A stretch of 64,000 bases of DNA from Pseudomonas sp. CFBP 13711 (GCF_014842265.1 NZ_JACYVI010000001.1:794701-858700); one strand, 5' to 3'. Shown: positions 50,597-60,806, numbered from the stretch's first letter. A program made the numbers and translations. Notes: generated by a model from the sequence alone, not told the origin.

Positions 50597-51469
50597 TCAG
50601 AGCAGCCCGAGTTGCTCCACTTGCCGACCGCGATCCAGTTGCGGCAGATCGGGCAACCCCGGCAGCAGGGTCATCAATTGATGATGAAAGCGACGAGCCA
50701 GTTGGGGCGAGGCGATGTTGTCAGGCGTGTGCAGGAACACCGAAGGCGTGCGCCCCTCCTCGATCCAGCCGGCCACTTTTTCCGCCCACTGCACGATGAA
50801 GCCTTGGTTGATCTCCTCATCCGGCCCGCCAATGAAGCGAACCTGCGGAAAAGACGTCAGCGCCGCCGGACGCGGCGGGACTTTGGGCTTCTTCGATTGC
50901 GCATGAAGCACGGCTGGGTCAGTGGAGACAGAACTGAACAGCGGCCGAGAATCCAGACAGATGCGCTCCACGCCGCGGTCGAGCAACAGACGGTTGAGCT
51001 GCCGCTCGTCTTCGCCCTTGCTGAAAAACGCCATGTTGCGCACTTCAACCGCCAAAGGCTGGCCTTCTAGGGCGTCAATGAACGCGGCCAGCTCATTCAG
51101 CCGATGGGGACCGAAGCTGGCCGACAGCTGCAGCCACAGCGGTTCAAGCCTCGATCCCAGTGGCGCCAGCAGTTGCAGGAAATCCTCCACCGCGCCCAAG
51201 TGCTCGCGCAGGTCGCCGGCATGGCTGATGTCACGGGGAATTTTGGCGCTGAAGCGGAAATGCTCCGGCAGGGCGTCCGCCCAACGCTGGACGATCTCGG
51301 GTTTGGGACGGGCGTAGAACGTGGTGTTGCCTTCGACGGCATTGAAGACCTGCGCGTACAACCCAAGCAAATCCAGGTCCAGGGCGTCGGGCGGGTACAG
51401 CGACTCACGCCAGGCTTTTTCGCTCCAGGACGGGCAACCGATGTAGTAAGGCGGGTGGGCGAGGTTCAA
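50597..51469 (-). CDS. DUF72 family protein (YecE-like)
   Basis: The 290-residue cytoplasmic protein has a TIM-barrel-like DUF72 fold: YIGCPSWSEKAW near the start, NAVEGNTTFYARP (about 43-55), FRFSAKIPRDISH and RFIGGPDEEINQG. Function in the family is unknown. It starts at TTG within the TTGA overlap with the upstream 97-residue gene, so it is probably translated by coupling. The TTG is inferred because no ATG or GTG in frame fits the family start. Confidence 0.85.
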   Translation of the reverse strand: MNLAHPPYYIGCPSWSEKAWRESLYPPDALDLDLLGLYAQVFNAVEGNTTFYARPKPEIVQRWADALPEHFRFSAKIPRDISHAGDLREHLGAVEDFLQLLAPLGSRLEPLWLQLSASFGPHRLNELAAFIDALEGQPLAVEVRNMAFFSKGEDERQLNRLLLDRGVERICLDSRPLFSSVSTDPAVLHAQSKKPKVPPRPAALTSFPQVRFIGGPDEEINQGFIVQWAEKVAGWIEEGRTPSVFLHTPDNIASPQLARRFHHQLMTLLPGLPDLPQLDRGRQVEQLGLL

Positions 51470-51759
51470 ACGTGAAGGTCGAGCCCGGAGACTTCGAGGT
51501 CCCAGTCGACGAAGGTCGAAGTCGTCAGGTAGCTGCTCAGCGCGTGGGCGACGCGAGTGCTCATGGCACGGGGGAAAATAATGTCCTGCTGACGCGCGGG
51601 CACGTTTGCCGTGGTACCCGTCTGGCGACGGGCTGCCTGCGGAACCACTTCGACCTCATCGTTCACCTCCTCGAACGTGCCTTCCAGCGCCGCAGAATCC
51701 TTGCGCGTCTTGCGCTTGATCGGGTAGGTACGTGGTGAAGGACCGGTGATTCGCATCAT
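51466..51759 (-). CDS. small conserved hypothetical protein coupled to DUF72 gene
   Basis: The 97-residue protein is basic at its N-terminus (MRITGPSPRTYPIKRKTRKD) and acidic in the middle (EEVNDEVEVVPQ), without signal peptide or membrane segment. MM at the start allows 51759 or 51756. Its stop overlaps the DUF72 start. The pairing and codon use support a real gene. I do not recognise it. Confidence 0.65.
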   Translation of the reverse strand: MMRITGPSPRTYPIKRKTRKDSAALEGTFEEVNDEVEVVPQAARRQTGTTANVPARQQDIIFPRAMSTRVAHALSSYLTTSTFVDWDLEVSGLDLHV

Positions 51760-51974
51760 GCTTACTCGGCGTTTGATAGTGGCAATTTAATCTCACAGTA
51801 AGCCGTTAAGCAAACATGCGAACGATAACTAGACCACACTTATTGCGAATTGTTTAAAGCAGCCGGGAGTTTATGCAGTTTTGTCGCCGAACGGTCATCT
51901 GCAGTGTGACCTGCGTCGCATCTCGGGCGTAGCACAGTGAAGTCATGACCGTTTCTGCATTGCGTGGCCATCAC
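51760..51974. other. intergenic region before the 97-residue gene
   Basis: This 215-base gap, somewhat AT-richer than its surroundings, separates tsaB from the small gene. It probably contains the promoter for the 97-residue and DUF72 genes on the minus strand. I find no clear -35/-10 pair, terminator or repeat. Confidence 0.35.
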
Positions 51975-52649
51975 TCAACGCGCTTTTGGCGTGGCCACTT
52001 TATCGCGAAGGTAAACCGGCTGGGCGTCGTCAGCGACGATGGCTTCGCCACGGTGCCAGGCGAAAGTGCCGAGGGTCAGCAGGTCCTGCGCGTGGGGCAA
52101 CAGTGTGGCGTCCTGGGCACTGACAACGGCAGCAATGCGCTCGGCATAACCCCAGCCGGTGCCAGCGCCGAACCAATCGCCCGTCGCTCCATTTGGCAAA
52201 GCAGCCATTTCCGGTGGCATGACGGCCTCTTCAGCCACCAGCTTCATCTCCCCCGCCACTTCTCGATAGCAGCCCCAATAGACTTCGTCCATCCGCGCGT
52301 CGATGGCGGCCGCGACCTGAGTAGCGCCCTGCTCGCGAAAGGCCCGTTGCGCCAGCGCCGCCAGATTGGACACCGGCAGCACCGGGCGATCCAGACCGAA
52401 GGCCAGCCCCTGCACCACCCCGATGGCGATGCGCACGCCCGTAAACGCGCCCGGGCCCCGGCCGAATGCGATGGCGTCCAGCGCCGACAGGCCAATGCCC
52501 GCCTCGGCCAGCAGGTCCTTGATCATCGGCAGGAGTTTTTGCGCGTGCAGGCGCGGGATCACCTCGTAGTGAGTCAGCACTTTGCCGTCATGCAGCAAAG
52601 CGACTGAGCAGGCTTCAGTGGCGGTGTCCAGGGCCAGCAAGGTGGTCAT
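51975..52649 (-). CDS. tsaB: tRNA threonylcarbamoyladenosine biosynthesis protein TsaB
   Basis: TsaB partners with TsaD in t6A37 modification of tRNAs. From the ATG at 52649 it has 224 residues, the usual length. The ASKHA-fold N-terminus reads LLALDTATEACSVALL, and FGRGPGAFTGVRIAIGVVQG is the second hallmark. The frame opens 16 codons earlier through the adk terminator region; these are not family sequence. t6A made with TsaB is the substrate of TcdA, encoded at 31.9 kb. Confidence 0.96.
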   Translation of the reverse strand: MTTLLALDTATEACSVALLHDGKVLTHYEVIPRLHAQKLLPMIKDLLAEAGIGLSALDAIAFGRGPGAFTGVRIAIGVVQGLAFGLDRPVLPVSNLAALAQRAFREQGATQVAAAIDARMDEVYWGCYREVAGEMKLVAEEAVMPPEMAALPNGATGDWFGAGTGWGYAERIAAVVSAQDATLLPHAQDLLTLGTFAWHRGEAIVADDAQPVYLRDKVATPKAR

Positions 52650-52683
52650 CGGGGTTTCCATCGTTGTGCGAAAAAAGTGCCGC

Positions 52684-52689
52684 ATTATA
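52684..52689 (-). promoter_or_regulatory. -10 box of a tsaB promoter
   Basis: Perfect TATAAT on the minus strand, directly after the hairpin arm of the adk terminator, 34 bases before the tsaB start. No good -35 is visible. Confidence 0.45.
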
Positions 52690-52692
52690 AAC

Positions 52693-52720
52693 AACAACGA
52701 CCCGCAAGCGGGCCGTTGTT
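52693..52720 (-). terminator. hairpin between adk and tsaB
   Basis: On the minus strand AACAACG-G-CCCGC and GCGGG-U-CGUUGUU pair across 13 positions (one G-U) around a two-base loop, followed by UAUAAU. It lies 20 bases after the adk stop and ends next to the tsaB -10 box. Confidence 0.6.
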
Positions 52721-52739
52721 CAATGCCGTGAGACGCGAA

Positions 52740-53670
<931 letters not shown>

Positions 53671-56307
53671 TCAGCCGGTGTTGCGCAATCCGGCGGCGAT
53701 GCCTGCAACAGACACCAGCAGCGCCTGCACCAGCGGACTGTCCAGACTCGCCTCTTGCTGACGGGAGCGCGCCAGCAACTCCGCCTGCAATAAATGAAGA
53801 GGGTCAAGGTAGGTGTTGCGCAGGCTGATGAACTTCAGCGTTTCAGGGCTGTGGGCCAACAGCCGCGACTGGCCCGTCAGGCCAAGCACCACGTCACACG
53901 CCTGCGACAATAGGCCGCGCAGATGCGTCCCCAAATGCAGCAGTTTGGGCTCCACCAGACGTTCGTCGTAGAGCTGGGCGATGTCGCTGTCGGCCTTGGC
54001 CAGCACCATTTCCAGCATGTCGATGCGGGTGCGGAAAAACGGCCATTGCTCACGCATCTCGGCGAGCAGATCCCCTTGACCGCGCTCCAGCGCCTTGCTC
54101 AACGCGTTTTCCCAGCCCAGCCATGCGGGCAGCATAAGGCGCGTCTGAGTCCACGCGAAAATCCACGGAATCGCGCGCAGGCTCTCGACCCCGCCCTCAC
54201 GGCGCTTGGCCGGACGGCTGCCCAGCGGCAATCTGCCCAGCTCCTGTTCCGGCGTGGCCTGGCGGAAGTATTCGACGAACTCCGGGTCTTCCCGCACCAC
54301 GGCGCGATAGGCTTTCACGCCGTCTGCCGCCAGTTCGTCCATCACCTGACGCCAGGCCGGTTGCGGCATCGGCGGCGGTTGCAAAGTGGCTTCCAGCACG
54401 GCGGCCAGATAAAGGTTGAGATTCTGTTCGGCGATGTCCGGCAGGCCGAACTTGAAGCGGATCATCTCGCCCTGCTCGGTGGTGCGGAAGCGCCCTGCCA
54501 CAGAACCCGGCGGCTGCGACAGAATCGCCGCGTGTGCCGGGCCGCCACCGCGACCGACCGTACCGCCGCGACCGTGGAACAACAACAACTCAACCTCTTG
54601 CGCGCGGCAGATTTCAACCAGTTTTTCCTGGGCCCGGTACTGCGCCCAAGCCGCAGCCGTGGTGCCGGCGTCCTTCGCCGAATCCGAGTAGCCGATCATG
54701 ACTTCCTGAGGACCTTCCAGGCCTCGGCGGTAGGCAGGAATGCTCAACAGCTGCTCGATCACCGGGCCGGCATTGTCCAGGTCAGCAAGGGTTTCGAACA
54801 GCGGCACCACGCGCATGGAGCGCTGCAGCCCGGCTTCCTTCAACAACAGTTGAACGGTGAGCACATCCGAGGCTGCGCCGGCCATGGAGATCACGTAGGA
54901 ACCGAGCGATGCCGCCGGCGCAGCCGCCACTTCGCGGCAGGTCGCCAGCACCTCGGCCGTGTCCGCTTCAGGGCTGAAATGGGCCGGCAGCAGCGGTCGC
55001 TTGTTGTCCAGCTCTCGCAGCAGGAAGTCGATGCGCGTTGGCTCATCCCACTGGTCATAGCGGCCTAGCCCGAGGTATTCGGTGATCTCGCTCATGGCCG
55101 AACTGTGCCGCGTGGAATCCTGCCGCACGTCGAGCTTCACCAGGAACAGGCCAAACGTCACCGCGCGACGCAAACAGTCGAGCAACGGGCCATCAGCGAT
55201 CACGCCCATGCCGCATTCATGCAGCGAGTCGAAACACAGTTGCAGGGGCTCAAGCAGTTCGCGGTTGTCGTGCAACACGTCTTCCGGTGCGACCTGCGTG
55301 ACACTCAGTGAGGCGTGGGCCCAGTTGCGCGTGGCCCGAAGCCGCTCGCGCAGTTGCTTGAGCACACTGCGATAAGGCTCGGCGCTGTCGCCCGCGGCTT
55401 CCATCAACGCCGGGCTGGCCTGCTGCATCGACAGCTCGGCGGCCAGTTGATCGACGTCGCGCAGGTACAAGTCGGCCGCCATCCAGCGCGCCAGTAGCAG
55501 CACCTCGCGGGTGACGGCAGCGGTGACGTTGGGGTTGCCGTCGCGGTCGCCGCCCATCCAGGAAGCGAAACGAATCGGCGCCGCGTCCAGCGGCAGGTGC
55601 AGGCCGGTCGCGGCGTGCAGCGCCTGATCGGCCTTGCGCAAGTAGTTGGGGATTGCTTGCCATAGGGAATTTTCGATGACCGCAAACCCCCACTTCGCCT
55701 CGTCGACGGGCGTGGGACGGACGCGGCGGATTTCTTCGGTGTGCCACGCTTCGGCAATCAGCCGCTGCAGACGCTCGGTGATCTGCTCACGCTCGTGGCG
55801 ATTCAAGTCGCGATGATCAAGCGCGGCCAGTTGCGCAGCGATGGCGTCGTACTTCTGGATCAGCGTGCGCCGGGCAACTTCGGTCGGGTGCGCGGTCAGC
55901 ACCAGTTCGATTTCCAGCGTGGTCAATTGCTGCGCCAGCGCCTCGGGGGTCTGCCCGGCTTGCTTCAGGCGCTCCAATAGTTCGGGCAGCACACGGGATT
56001 CAAACGGCTGCGGCTTGCTGTCATCACGACGATGAATCAGCTGATACTGCTCCGCGATGTTGGCCAGATTGAGGAATTGGTTGAACGCGCGCGCGACCGG
56101 CAGTAACTCATCTTCGCCCAGGCCTTCAAGACTGGAACTCAGTTGCTCGGTGCCTTGGGTCGACGCATGCCGGTCAGCCTTCGCGCTTTTGCGGATGCGC
56201 TCGATCTTCTCGAGGAAATCAGCGCCGTGCTGATCACGAATGGTGTTGCCCAACAGCTCACCCAGCAGGTGAACGTCCTCGCGCAATCGTGCATCGATAT
56301 CAGCCAT
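53671..56307 (-). CDS. ppc: phosphoenolpyruvate carboxylase
   Basis: PPC makes oxaloacetate from PEP and bicarbonate, refilling the TCA cycle. From ATG 56307, preceded by GGAGAGAG, it has 878 residues. The catalytic H140 is in [25 protein letters not shown], the active-site loop [16 protein letters not shown] and the C-terminal NTG are all present. The open frame extends 154 codons further upstream but has no family sequence. Confidence 0.97.
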   Translation of the reverse strand: MADIDARLREDVHLLGELLGNTIRDQHGADFLEKIERIRKSAKADRHASTQGTEQLSSSLEGLGEDELLPVARAFNQFLNLANIAEQYQLIHRRDDSKPQPFESRVLPELLERLKQAGQTPEALAQQLTTLEIELVLTAHPTEVARRTLIQKYDAIAAQLAALDHRDLNRHEREQITERLQRLIAEAWHTEEIRRVRPTPVDEAKWGFAVIENSLWQAIPNYLRKADQALHAATGLHLPLDAAPIRFASWMGGDRDGNPNVTAAVTREVLLLARWMAADLYLRDVDQLAAELSMQQASPALMEAAGDSAEPYRSVLKQLRERLRATRNWAHASLSVTQVAPEDVLHDNRELLEPLQLCFDSLHECGMGVIADGPLLDCLRRAVTFGLFLVKLDVRQDSTRHSSAMSEITEYLGLGRYDQWDEPTRIDFLLRELDNKRPLLPAHFSPEADTAEVLATCREVAAAPAASLGSYVISMAGAASDVLTVQLLLKEAGLQRSMRVVPLFETLADLDNAGPVIEQLLSIPAYRRGLEGPQEVMIGYSDSAKDAGTTAAAWAQYRAQEKLVEICRAQEVELLLFHGRGGTVGRGGGPAHAAILSQPPGSVAGRFRTTEQGEMIRFKFGLPDIAEQNLNLYLAAVLEATLQPPPMPQPAWRQVMDELAADGVKAYRAVVREDPEFVEYFRQATPEQELGRLPLGSRPAKRREGGVESLRAIPWIFAWTQTRLMLPAWLGWENALSKALERGQGDLLAEMREQWPFFRTRIDMLEMVLAKADSDIAQLYDERLVEPKLLHLGTHLRGLLSQACDVVLGLTGQSRLLAHSPETLKFISLRNTYLDPLHLLQAELLARSRQQEASLDSPLVQALLVSVAGIAAGLRNTG

Positions 56308-56550
56308 CCAGCTCTCTCCTTCAGCTTTATTGTTTTTACCGGCGAGTCCTTGCAGGGGTCCATTCGCTGCTGCCGAACGGAACGCCCTGCGGGGTTTCGT
56401 TTCTATTGGTGTGTATAGAGCGACAAATTGATGTCCATACGCAACCCTCGACGCACTTTCACCGCCGGGGAAGCCCGTCTCAGTCACGCCTGACCGTGGC
56501 TCAGCCACATGTCCAACGCCCGCCCTGGCGCGGGAACCGATGAGGTATGT
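56308..56550. other. divergent ppc / 111-residue gene region
   Basis: This 243-base gap separates the divergent ppc and small-gene starts. It should hold promoters for both. I can find no strong sigma-70 pair, repeat or structure worth naming. Confidence 0.3.
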
Positions 56551-56886
56551 ATGAAGATCCGAGAGCTCGCCGAACAGTGGGAACAAAATGCCAAGGGCCG
56601 TCTGACCGAGACCGCCTATGCTATTCATCTGGATGTTGAGGCGGCCGCGCGGCTTGCGGCGATTGCCGAGATGTACCCCAAGCGCACGCCTGAAGAATTG
56701 CTCGGCGAACTGATCGGTGCCGCCCTGGAAGAATTGGAGGCAAGCTTCCCTTACGTGCGCGGTCAGCATGTGGTCGCCACCGACGAGGAAGGCAATCCGC
56801 TTTACGAGGACGTCGGCCCCACGCCCCGGTTTCTCGAGCTATCGCGTCGCCATCTGCAGGAAATTTCCGATCGGGAAGACCTGTGA
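56551..56886 (+). CDS. small conserved protein, possible ribbon-helix-helix fold
   Basis: The 111-residue protein starts at ATG 56551, with GAGG seven bases upstream. Residues about 20-60 read like a ribbon-helix-helix unit: a strand [10 protein letters not shown], helix [10 protein letters not shown], a turn KRTPEE and helix [14 protein letters not shown]. The C-terminal half is acidic ([11 protein letters not shown]). It is an acidic protein, unusual for a DNA binder, so protein-protein binding is equally possible. I recall homologues in other Pseudomonas next to ppc. Function not recognised. Confidence 0.75.
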   Translation: MKIRELAEQWEQNAKGRLTETAYAIHLDVEAAARLAAIAEMYPKRTPEELLGELIGAALEELEASFPYVRGQHVVATDEEGNPLYEDVGPTPRFLELSRRHLQEISDREDL

Positions 56887-57172
56887 CGAGTGCATGGGCG
56901 ACGTCGTTTTCGCTACGTCAGATTTTTCTGCAGGCCTCTCGGGCCGATTCTCACGCAGGCAAATCGACGTCATTTTTCGAGCGTCAATTTTACAACACGT
57001 AACAAAAGCTGACCGCATGTTTAGAAAAATGTCTGAACTAATCAAAAAACGCAGCGGTCCGAGCAGTTAGCCATTCCAGTAAAGCCGTCAGATGACTGCG
57101 GAAGTGACGCAACACCATCCATCCGCGTGGGCCGTTGCTGAAATGGAACAACCAGTTTTCAGGAGTTAAGAA
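56887..57172. other. AT-richer region upstream of the two lipoprotein genes
   Basis: This 286-base gap is noticeably AT-richer in its middle (about 56965-57060) than the rest of the window. It should contain the promoter of the DUF4398-LptF-like pair. I looked for the AlgU -35/-10 pattern (GAACTT-N16/17-TCTGA) because lptF is AlgU-regulated in P. aeruginosa. TCTGA at 57032-57036 lacks a suitable -35. No confident site can be named. Confidence 0.35.
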
Positions 57173-57598
57173 ATGGAGTTGACCACCATGAACACCAGCA
57201 CTGCCAAACCAACGTTCAATCGCCTGCGCGGGCTGAAGATGGCTGCACTGGCGCTGGGCACCAGCGTTCTTCTGGCTGGTTGCGCAGGCAATCCTCCAAG
57301 CGAGCAGTACGCCGTGACCCAGTCGGCCGTCAATGCCGCTGTCACCGCCGGCGCTACCGAATACGCTGCCGTTGAAATGAAGTCCGCTCAGGACAAGTTC
57401 AAGCAAGCCGAACTGGCGATGCAGGAAAAGAAATACGACGAAGCTCGTAAATACGCCGAGCAGGCCGAGTGGGATGCACGTGTAGCCGAGCGTAAGGCTC
57501 AGGCCGCGAAGGCACAGAAAGCGGTGCAGGATGCTCGTCAGGGCGTCAATGAGCTGCGTGAAGAAGGCATGCGTCAGGTTCAGCCTGTCACACAGTAA
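57173..57598 (+). CDS. DUF4398 family lipoprotein
   Basis: The 141-residue lipoprotein starts at ATG 57173 (AGGAG seven bases upstream) with a lipobox LLAGC at residues 33-37. The mature part is mostly alanine- and lysine-rich amphipathic helix (about 60-130), matching DUF4398. It is probably anchored in a membrane and elongated. The adjacent OmpA-family gene starts 48 bases later, and the two probably form an operon, as with P. aeruginosa PA3691-PA3692 (lptF), to my recollection. Confidence 0.85.
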   Translation: MELTTMNTSTAKPTFNRLRGLKMAALALGTSVLLAGCAGNPPSEQYAVTQSAVNAAVTAGATEYAAVEMKSAQDKFKQAELAMQEKKYDEARKYAEQAEWDARVAERKAQAAKAQKAVQDARQGVNELREEGMRQVQPVTQ

Positions 57599-57646
57599 CG
57601 CTTCGCAGTTCAAGCATTGGCCATTGAGTTAAAGGACGAAAATATT

Positions 57647-58429
57647 ATGCGTAAACAAGTACTTATTCCTGCCCTGCTGGCTTTGAGCGTTGGTCTGGCG
57701 GCGTGCTCGTCGCAGCCGAACGTAAACCTGGAACAAGCCCGCACCAACTACTCGGCGCTGCAAAGCAACCCTAAAGCCACTGAACTGGCTGCGCTGGAAA
57801 CCAAAGATGCCAGCGAGTGGCTGGACAAGGCAGATGCCGCGTACCGCAACAACGATGACCAGAAAAAGGTCGACCAACTGGCTTATCTGACCAACCAGCG
57901 TGTTGAGCTGGCCAAGCAGACCATCAACCTGAAGACCGCTGAAAACGATCTGAAAGGCGCTGCGGCCCAACGTGCCCAAGCTCGTCTGGATGCTCGCGAC
58001 GCTCAGATCAAGGCCCTGCAGAACAGCCTGAACGCCAAGCAGACCGAACGCGGCACGCTGGTGACTTTCGGCGACGTATTGTTTGACCTGAACAAGGCTG
58101 AGCTGAAATCTTCGGGTCTGGTCAACGTCAACAAGCTGGCCCAGTTCCTTCAGGAAAACCCTGATCGCAAAGTCATCGTTGAAGGCTACACCGACAGCAC
58201 CGGTTCCGCCGCCTACAACGACTCCCTGTCCGAGCGCCGCGCCAACTCCGTGCGCATGGCTCTGATCAAAATGGGCGTAGGCCCAGAGCGTATCGTTGCC
58301 CAGGGTTATGGCAAGGAGTACCCGGTTGCTGACAACACCAGCGCCTCGGGCCGTGCTATGAACCGTCGCGTGGAAGTCACCATTTCCAACGACAACCAGC
58401 CAGTAGCACCGCGCTCTTCGATGAAGTAA
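57647..58429 (+). CDS. lptF: OmpA-family lipoprotein, LptF-like
   Basis: The 260-residue lipoprotein has lipobox LAAC (C20) and a helical, DUF4398-like N-terminal region with alanine-rich heptads. A C-terminal peptidoglycan-binding OmpA domain (about 140-250) follows, with VEGYTDSTGSAAYN, SERRANSVRMALI and GMNRRVEVT-like segments. The start ATG 57647 is preceded by AAAGGA. In P. aeruginosa LptF is an AlgU-controlled lipoprotein linked to mucoidy and stress survival; that role is assumed here by homology. Confidence 0.87.
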   Translation: MRKQVLIPALLALSVGLAACSSQPNVNLEQARTNYSALQSNPKATELAALETKDASEWLDKADAAYRNNDDQKKVDQLAYLTNQRVELAKQTINLKTAENDLKGAAAQRAQARLDARDAQIKALQNSLNAKQTERGTLVTFGDVLFDLNKAELKSSGLVNVNKLAQFLQENPDRKVIVEGYTDSTGSAAYNDSLSERRANSVRMALIKMGVGPERIVAQGYGKEYPVADNTSASGRAMNRRVEVTISNDNQPVAPRSSMK

Positions 58430-58452
58430 TGCGGTTGTAGCGGCACATAAAG

Positions 58453-58487
58453 AGCCCCGCCTGTTGCGAAACAGGCGGGGCTTTTTT
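58453..58487 (+). terminator. strong intrinsic terminator after the LptF-like gene
   Basis: AGCCCCGCCTGTT and AACAGGCGGGGCT pair perfectly over 13 bp around a GCGA loop, followed by five T. It lies 24 bases past the stop and is the clearest terminator of the window. Confidence 0.92.
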
Positions 58488-58544
58488 GTGGCAGTTTCAA
58501 AATGCGAGTGATACGAAGTATCGCTCGCGGTGCTGCTCCGCAGG

Positions 58545-59453
58545 CTATGGAGAGGATGGCGCCGACTTGCCGGTTTGAGGGTCAGGATAATTCGGAATTT
58601 CCCCCAGCCTGCGCAGGCCGTTGAAGTGCTGCGGATCATCCAGATAGCGAACCATGACCTCGCGCCATGTGGGGTCGCCGAAGGTCTGAACGTGAGGGCC
58701 GCGTGTCAGCTGCAGCACACGCGGCGGCGGTGCGGCCTGATACAGGCTGATGCCGTTGTGAAGCGGCACTAGCGTGTCGTCCAGGCTCTGGAACAGCAGC
58801 ATCGGCGTGCCCTTGAGCTGCGGCATGCCGTTGATGGCGCTGTCGCCGTCCGGAATCACCCACGACAGCGGCCGTTTGATGGGCCACGTCAGCCACGACG
58901 TGCTGAGGGTATAGCGCGCGACCTCGCGGTAGCTCGCCGGTACGCTATCGAGCACCAGCGCCTTGACCCGCGCGCGCTGTTGCGGGTGCTCCGACAAGTA
59001 ATGCACGGCCAGCGCGCCGCCGATACTTTGCCCGAGTACCACCAGCGGCTTGCCCTGCACCTCAGGCGCAGCGTTCAGCCAGTCAAAGGCCGCATCGATG
59101 TCCTGATAAACCGCCGGCAGACTCGGCTCGCCTTCGGACCGGCCATAACCGCGATAGTCCACCAGCAGCACTTGGTAGCCCTGCTCCGGCAACCACCAAC
59201 TCCCCGCCAGGTGCCAGGCCATGTTGCCGCCGTTGCCATGCAGGTGCAGCACCGTGCCCTTCACCGGCACGCCGGGCTTGGCCGGCAGAAACCATGCGTT
59301 GAGTTTGGTGCCGTCGGCCGCCGTGAGGGTGACATCGCGCCAGGCGAGGTGGGCTTTGTCCGGCGTCAGCGGCAGACCGCGTTCCGGGTAGAACAGCCAT
59401 TCGCTGCAACCGCTGAGGGAGATGACCAGGAGCAAGGTAAGAAGACGCTTCAA
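58545..59453 (-). CDS. lipoprotein alpha/beta hydrolase
   Basis: The product has about 302 residues if started at TTG 59451-59453, preceded by GAAGGA five bases upstream. An upstream GTG (59483) keeps the frame but has no ribosome site. The lipobox SLSGC follows the start (C15). The hydrolase fold shows LHLHGNGGNM (oxyanion loop) and VLGQSIGGALAV, the G-x-S-x-G nucleophile elbow. The substrate is unknown; esterase, lipase or thioesterase are all possible. It is the last gene of the run with the QEGLA protein. Confidence 0.82.
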   Translation of the reverse strand: MKRLLTLLLVISLSGCSEWLFYPERGLPLTPDKAHLAWRDVTLTAADGTKLNAWFLPAKPGVPVKGTVLHLHGNGGNMAWHLAGSWWLPEQGYQVLLVDYRGYGRSEGEPSLPAVYQDIDAAFDWLNAAPEVQGKPLVVLGQSIGGALAVHYLSEHPQQRARVKALVLDSVPASYREVARYTLSTSWLTWPIKRPLSWVIPDGDSAINGMPQLKGTPMLLFQSLDDTLVPLHNGISLYQAAPPPRVLQLTRGPHVQTFGDPTWREVMVRYLDDPQHFNGLRRLGEIPNYPDPQTGKSAPSSP

Positions 59454-59528
59454 GCGATGTCCTTCGATTCTGGATTTGCACACGACGGGAGACCCGACAG
59501 AGGCGCCGATTTATCAGCGCCCGCAGAC

Positions 59529-60806
59529 TCACAGAATATTCGAGTAGTCTGCTTCGATCCGGTCCAGGCTCAGGTGGTTGAGGAAGTTGGAGAAGCACAT
59601 CCACGCCGACAGCGCGTTCATGTCGCGGAACTGATCAGGCAGGTACTTGGGCGGCACCACCAGGCCTTCGTCCACCAACTGACGCAACGTGCGCATGTCC
59701 TCCAGCGTGGTCTTGCCGCAGAACAGCAGCGGCACCTGCTCCAGCTTGCCCTTTCTCACGGCCAACTGAATGTAGTTGTAGACCATGATGAAGCCCTTGA
59801 GGTAGGACAGATCCTTGGTGAATGGCAGCCCATTCGGTACCGAGCCCCGGAATACCCGACTGGCGTTGCCGTAGCTTTCCGACATGCCGAAGCCTTGCTC
59901 GCGGTAGAAGTCGAACACCTGCAAAAAGTCGGCGCCCTCCTCGGCCATGTGAATGGCGCGGGTGCGGTTGGTCAGCTTGCGCAGGCGGCTCGGGTAGGAC
60001 GCAAAACCGATGATCTCCATCAGAATCGCCAGGCCTTCCTGGGTCACGGTCGACGAGGGCGGGCCTTTGGACAGGAAGGTGCAGATCGGCTGATTCTGCC
60101 CATTGAGCGTGGTGCCGACGTGGACCAGACCTTCATGGACTTCCAGCGCCCGAACATCACGTTCGTTGAACATCGCGTCGCTGCGAATCTTGATGTAATC
60201 GGCGCCGGCCGCAGCGTCCGCCACAATGCCGTCGGATTCGAACACCCGGATCGTCTCTTCAGCCTCGCCAAACGTGCGATTAAGCCGGGTCTGCAGCATG
60301 GCGACGGCGTCTTTGGCCGTCAGGATTTTCGGCTCATCCTTGAGGTCCCCGCGACCGGCGATGTTGTTCAGGTAATCGGAGAGCATCATGCCGAGGTCGG
60401 ACAGCGTCGGGTCGCCAGCGTGGAAGGCATCGGACGCCGCGCCGTACAGCTCCTGGGAGATCAGGCCGAAGTCCGGAGTGCCGCGGGCTTCCAGCATGCG
60501 GATGACCATCCGGTACTCTTTGCACATGCGCCGCATGATCTGCCCGACCGGGTTGAACTGGCCCAACTGCCGGGTGATGTCACGCTCGATGTTCTGGAAC
60601 TCCAGCTTCACCGCGCCGGAATCAAACCCCAGCGGGCGATTTTCGTAGTACGCGCGGTCGACTTCCGGCAGGTGTTTGCCTTTGCCGTCGAGGAAGGTCT
60701 TGCGGATGTTGTCATCCCATTTCACGGCATCAAGGATTCGAATCGGCGTCTGCGCCACCACGATACGATCGGACAACGTGCGAATAGTCTGTTGGTATTC
60801 GTCCAC
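59529..60806 (-). CDS. QEGLA-motif / DUF1704 family putative zinc carboxypeptidase
   Basis: The 425-residue protein starts at GTG 60804-60806 with AGGGG eight bases upstream. It matches the family annotated as flavohemoglobin expression-modulating QEGLA motif protein (TIGR02421/DUF1704). HEGLVH (224-229) is an HExxxH metal site, and TQEGLA (255-260) gives the third ligand glutamate E257. The same motifs occur in the eukaryotic MATCAP tyrosine carboxypeptidases. No signal peptide is seen, so it is probably cytoplasmic. It sits between two lipoprotein genes of the run. Confidence 0.85.
   Translation of the reverse strand: MDEYQQTIRTLSDRIVVAQTPIRILDAVKWDDNIRKTFLDGKGKHLPEVDRAYYENRPLGFDSGAVKLEFQNIERDITRQLGQFNPVGQIMRRMCKEYRMVIRMLEARGTPDFGLISQELYGAASDAFHAGDPTLSDLGMMLSDYLNNIAGRGDLKDEPKILTAKDAVAMLQTRLNRTFGEAEETIRVFESDGIVADAAAGADYIKIRSDAMFNERDVRALEVHEGLVHVGTTLNGQNQPICTFLSKGPPSSTVTQEGLAILMEIIGFASYPSRLRKLTNRTRAIHMAEEGADFLQVFDFYREQGFGMSESYGNASRVFRGSVPNGLPFTKDLSYLKGFIMVYNYIQLAVRKGKLEQVPLLFCGKTTLEDMRTLRQLVDEGLVVPPKYLPDQFRDMNALSAWMCFSNFLNHLSLDRIEADYSNIL

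Noticed and set aside
57032..57036. AlgU -10 (TCTGA) for the lptF-like pair
   Set aside because: No GAACTT-like -35 lies 16-17 bases upstream.
57017..57070. 17-codon open frame (MFRKMSELIKKR...) in the gap before the lipoprotein genes
   Set aside because: No ribosome site and too short to judge; only the AT-rich setting draws attention.
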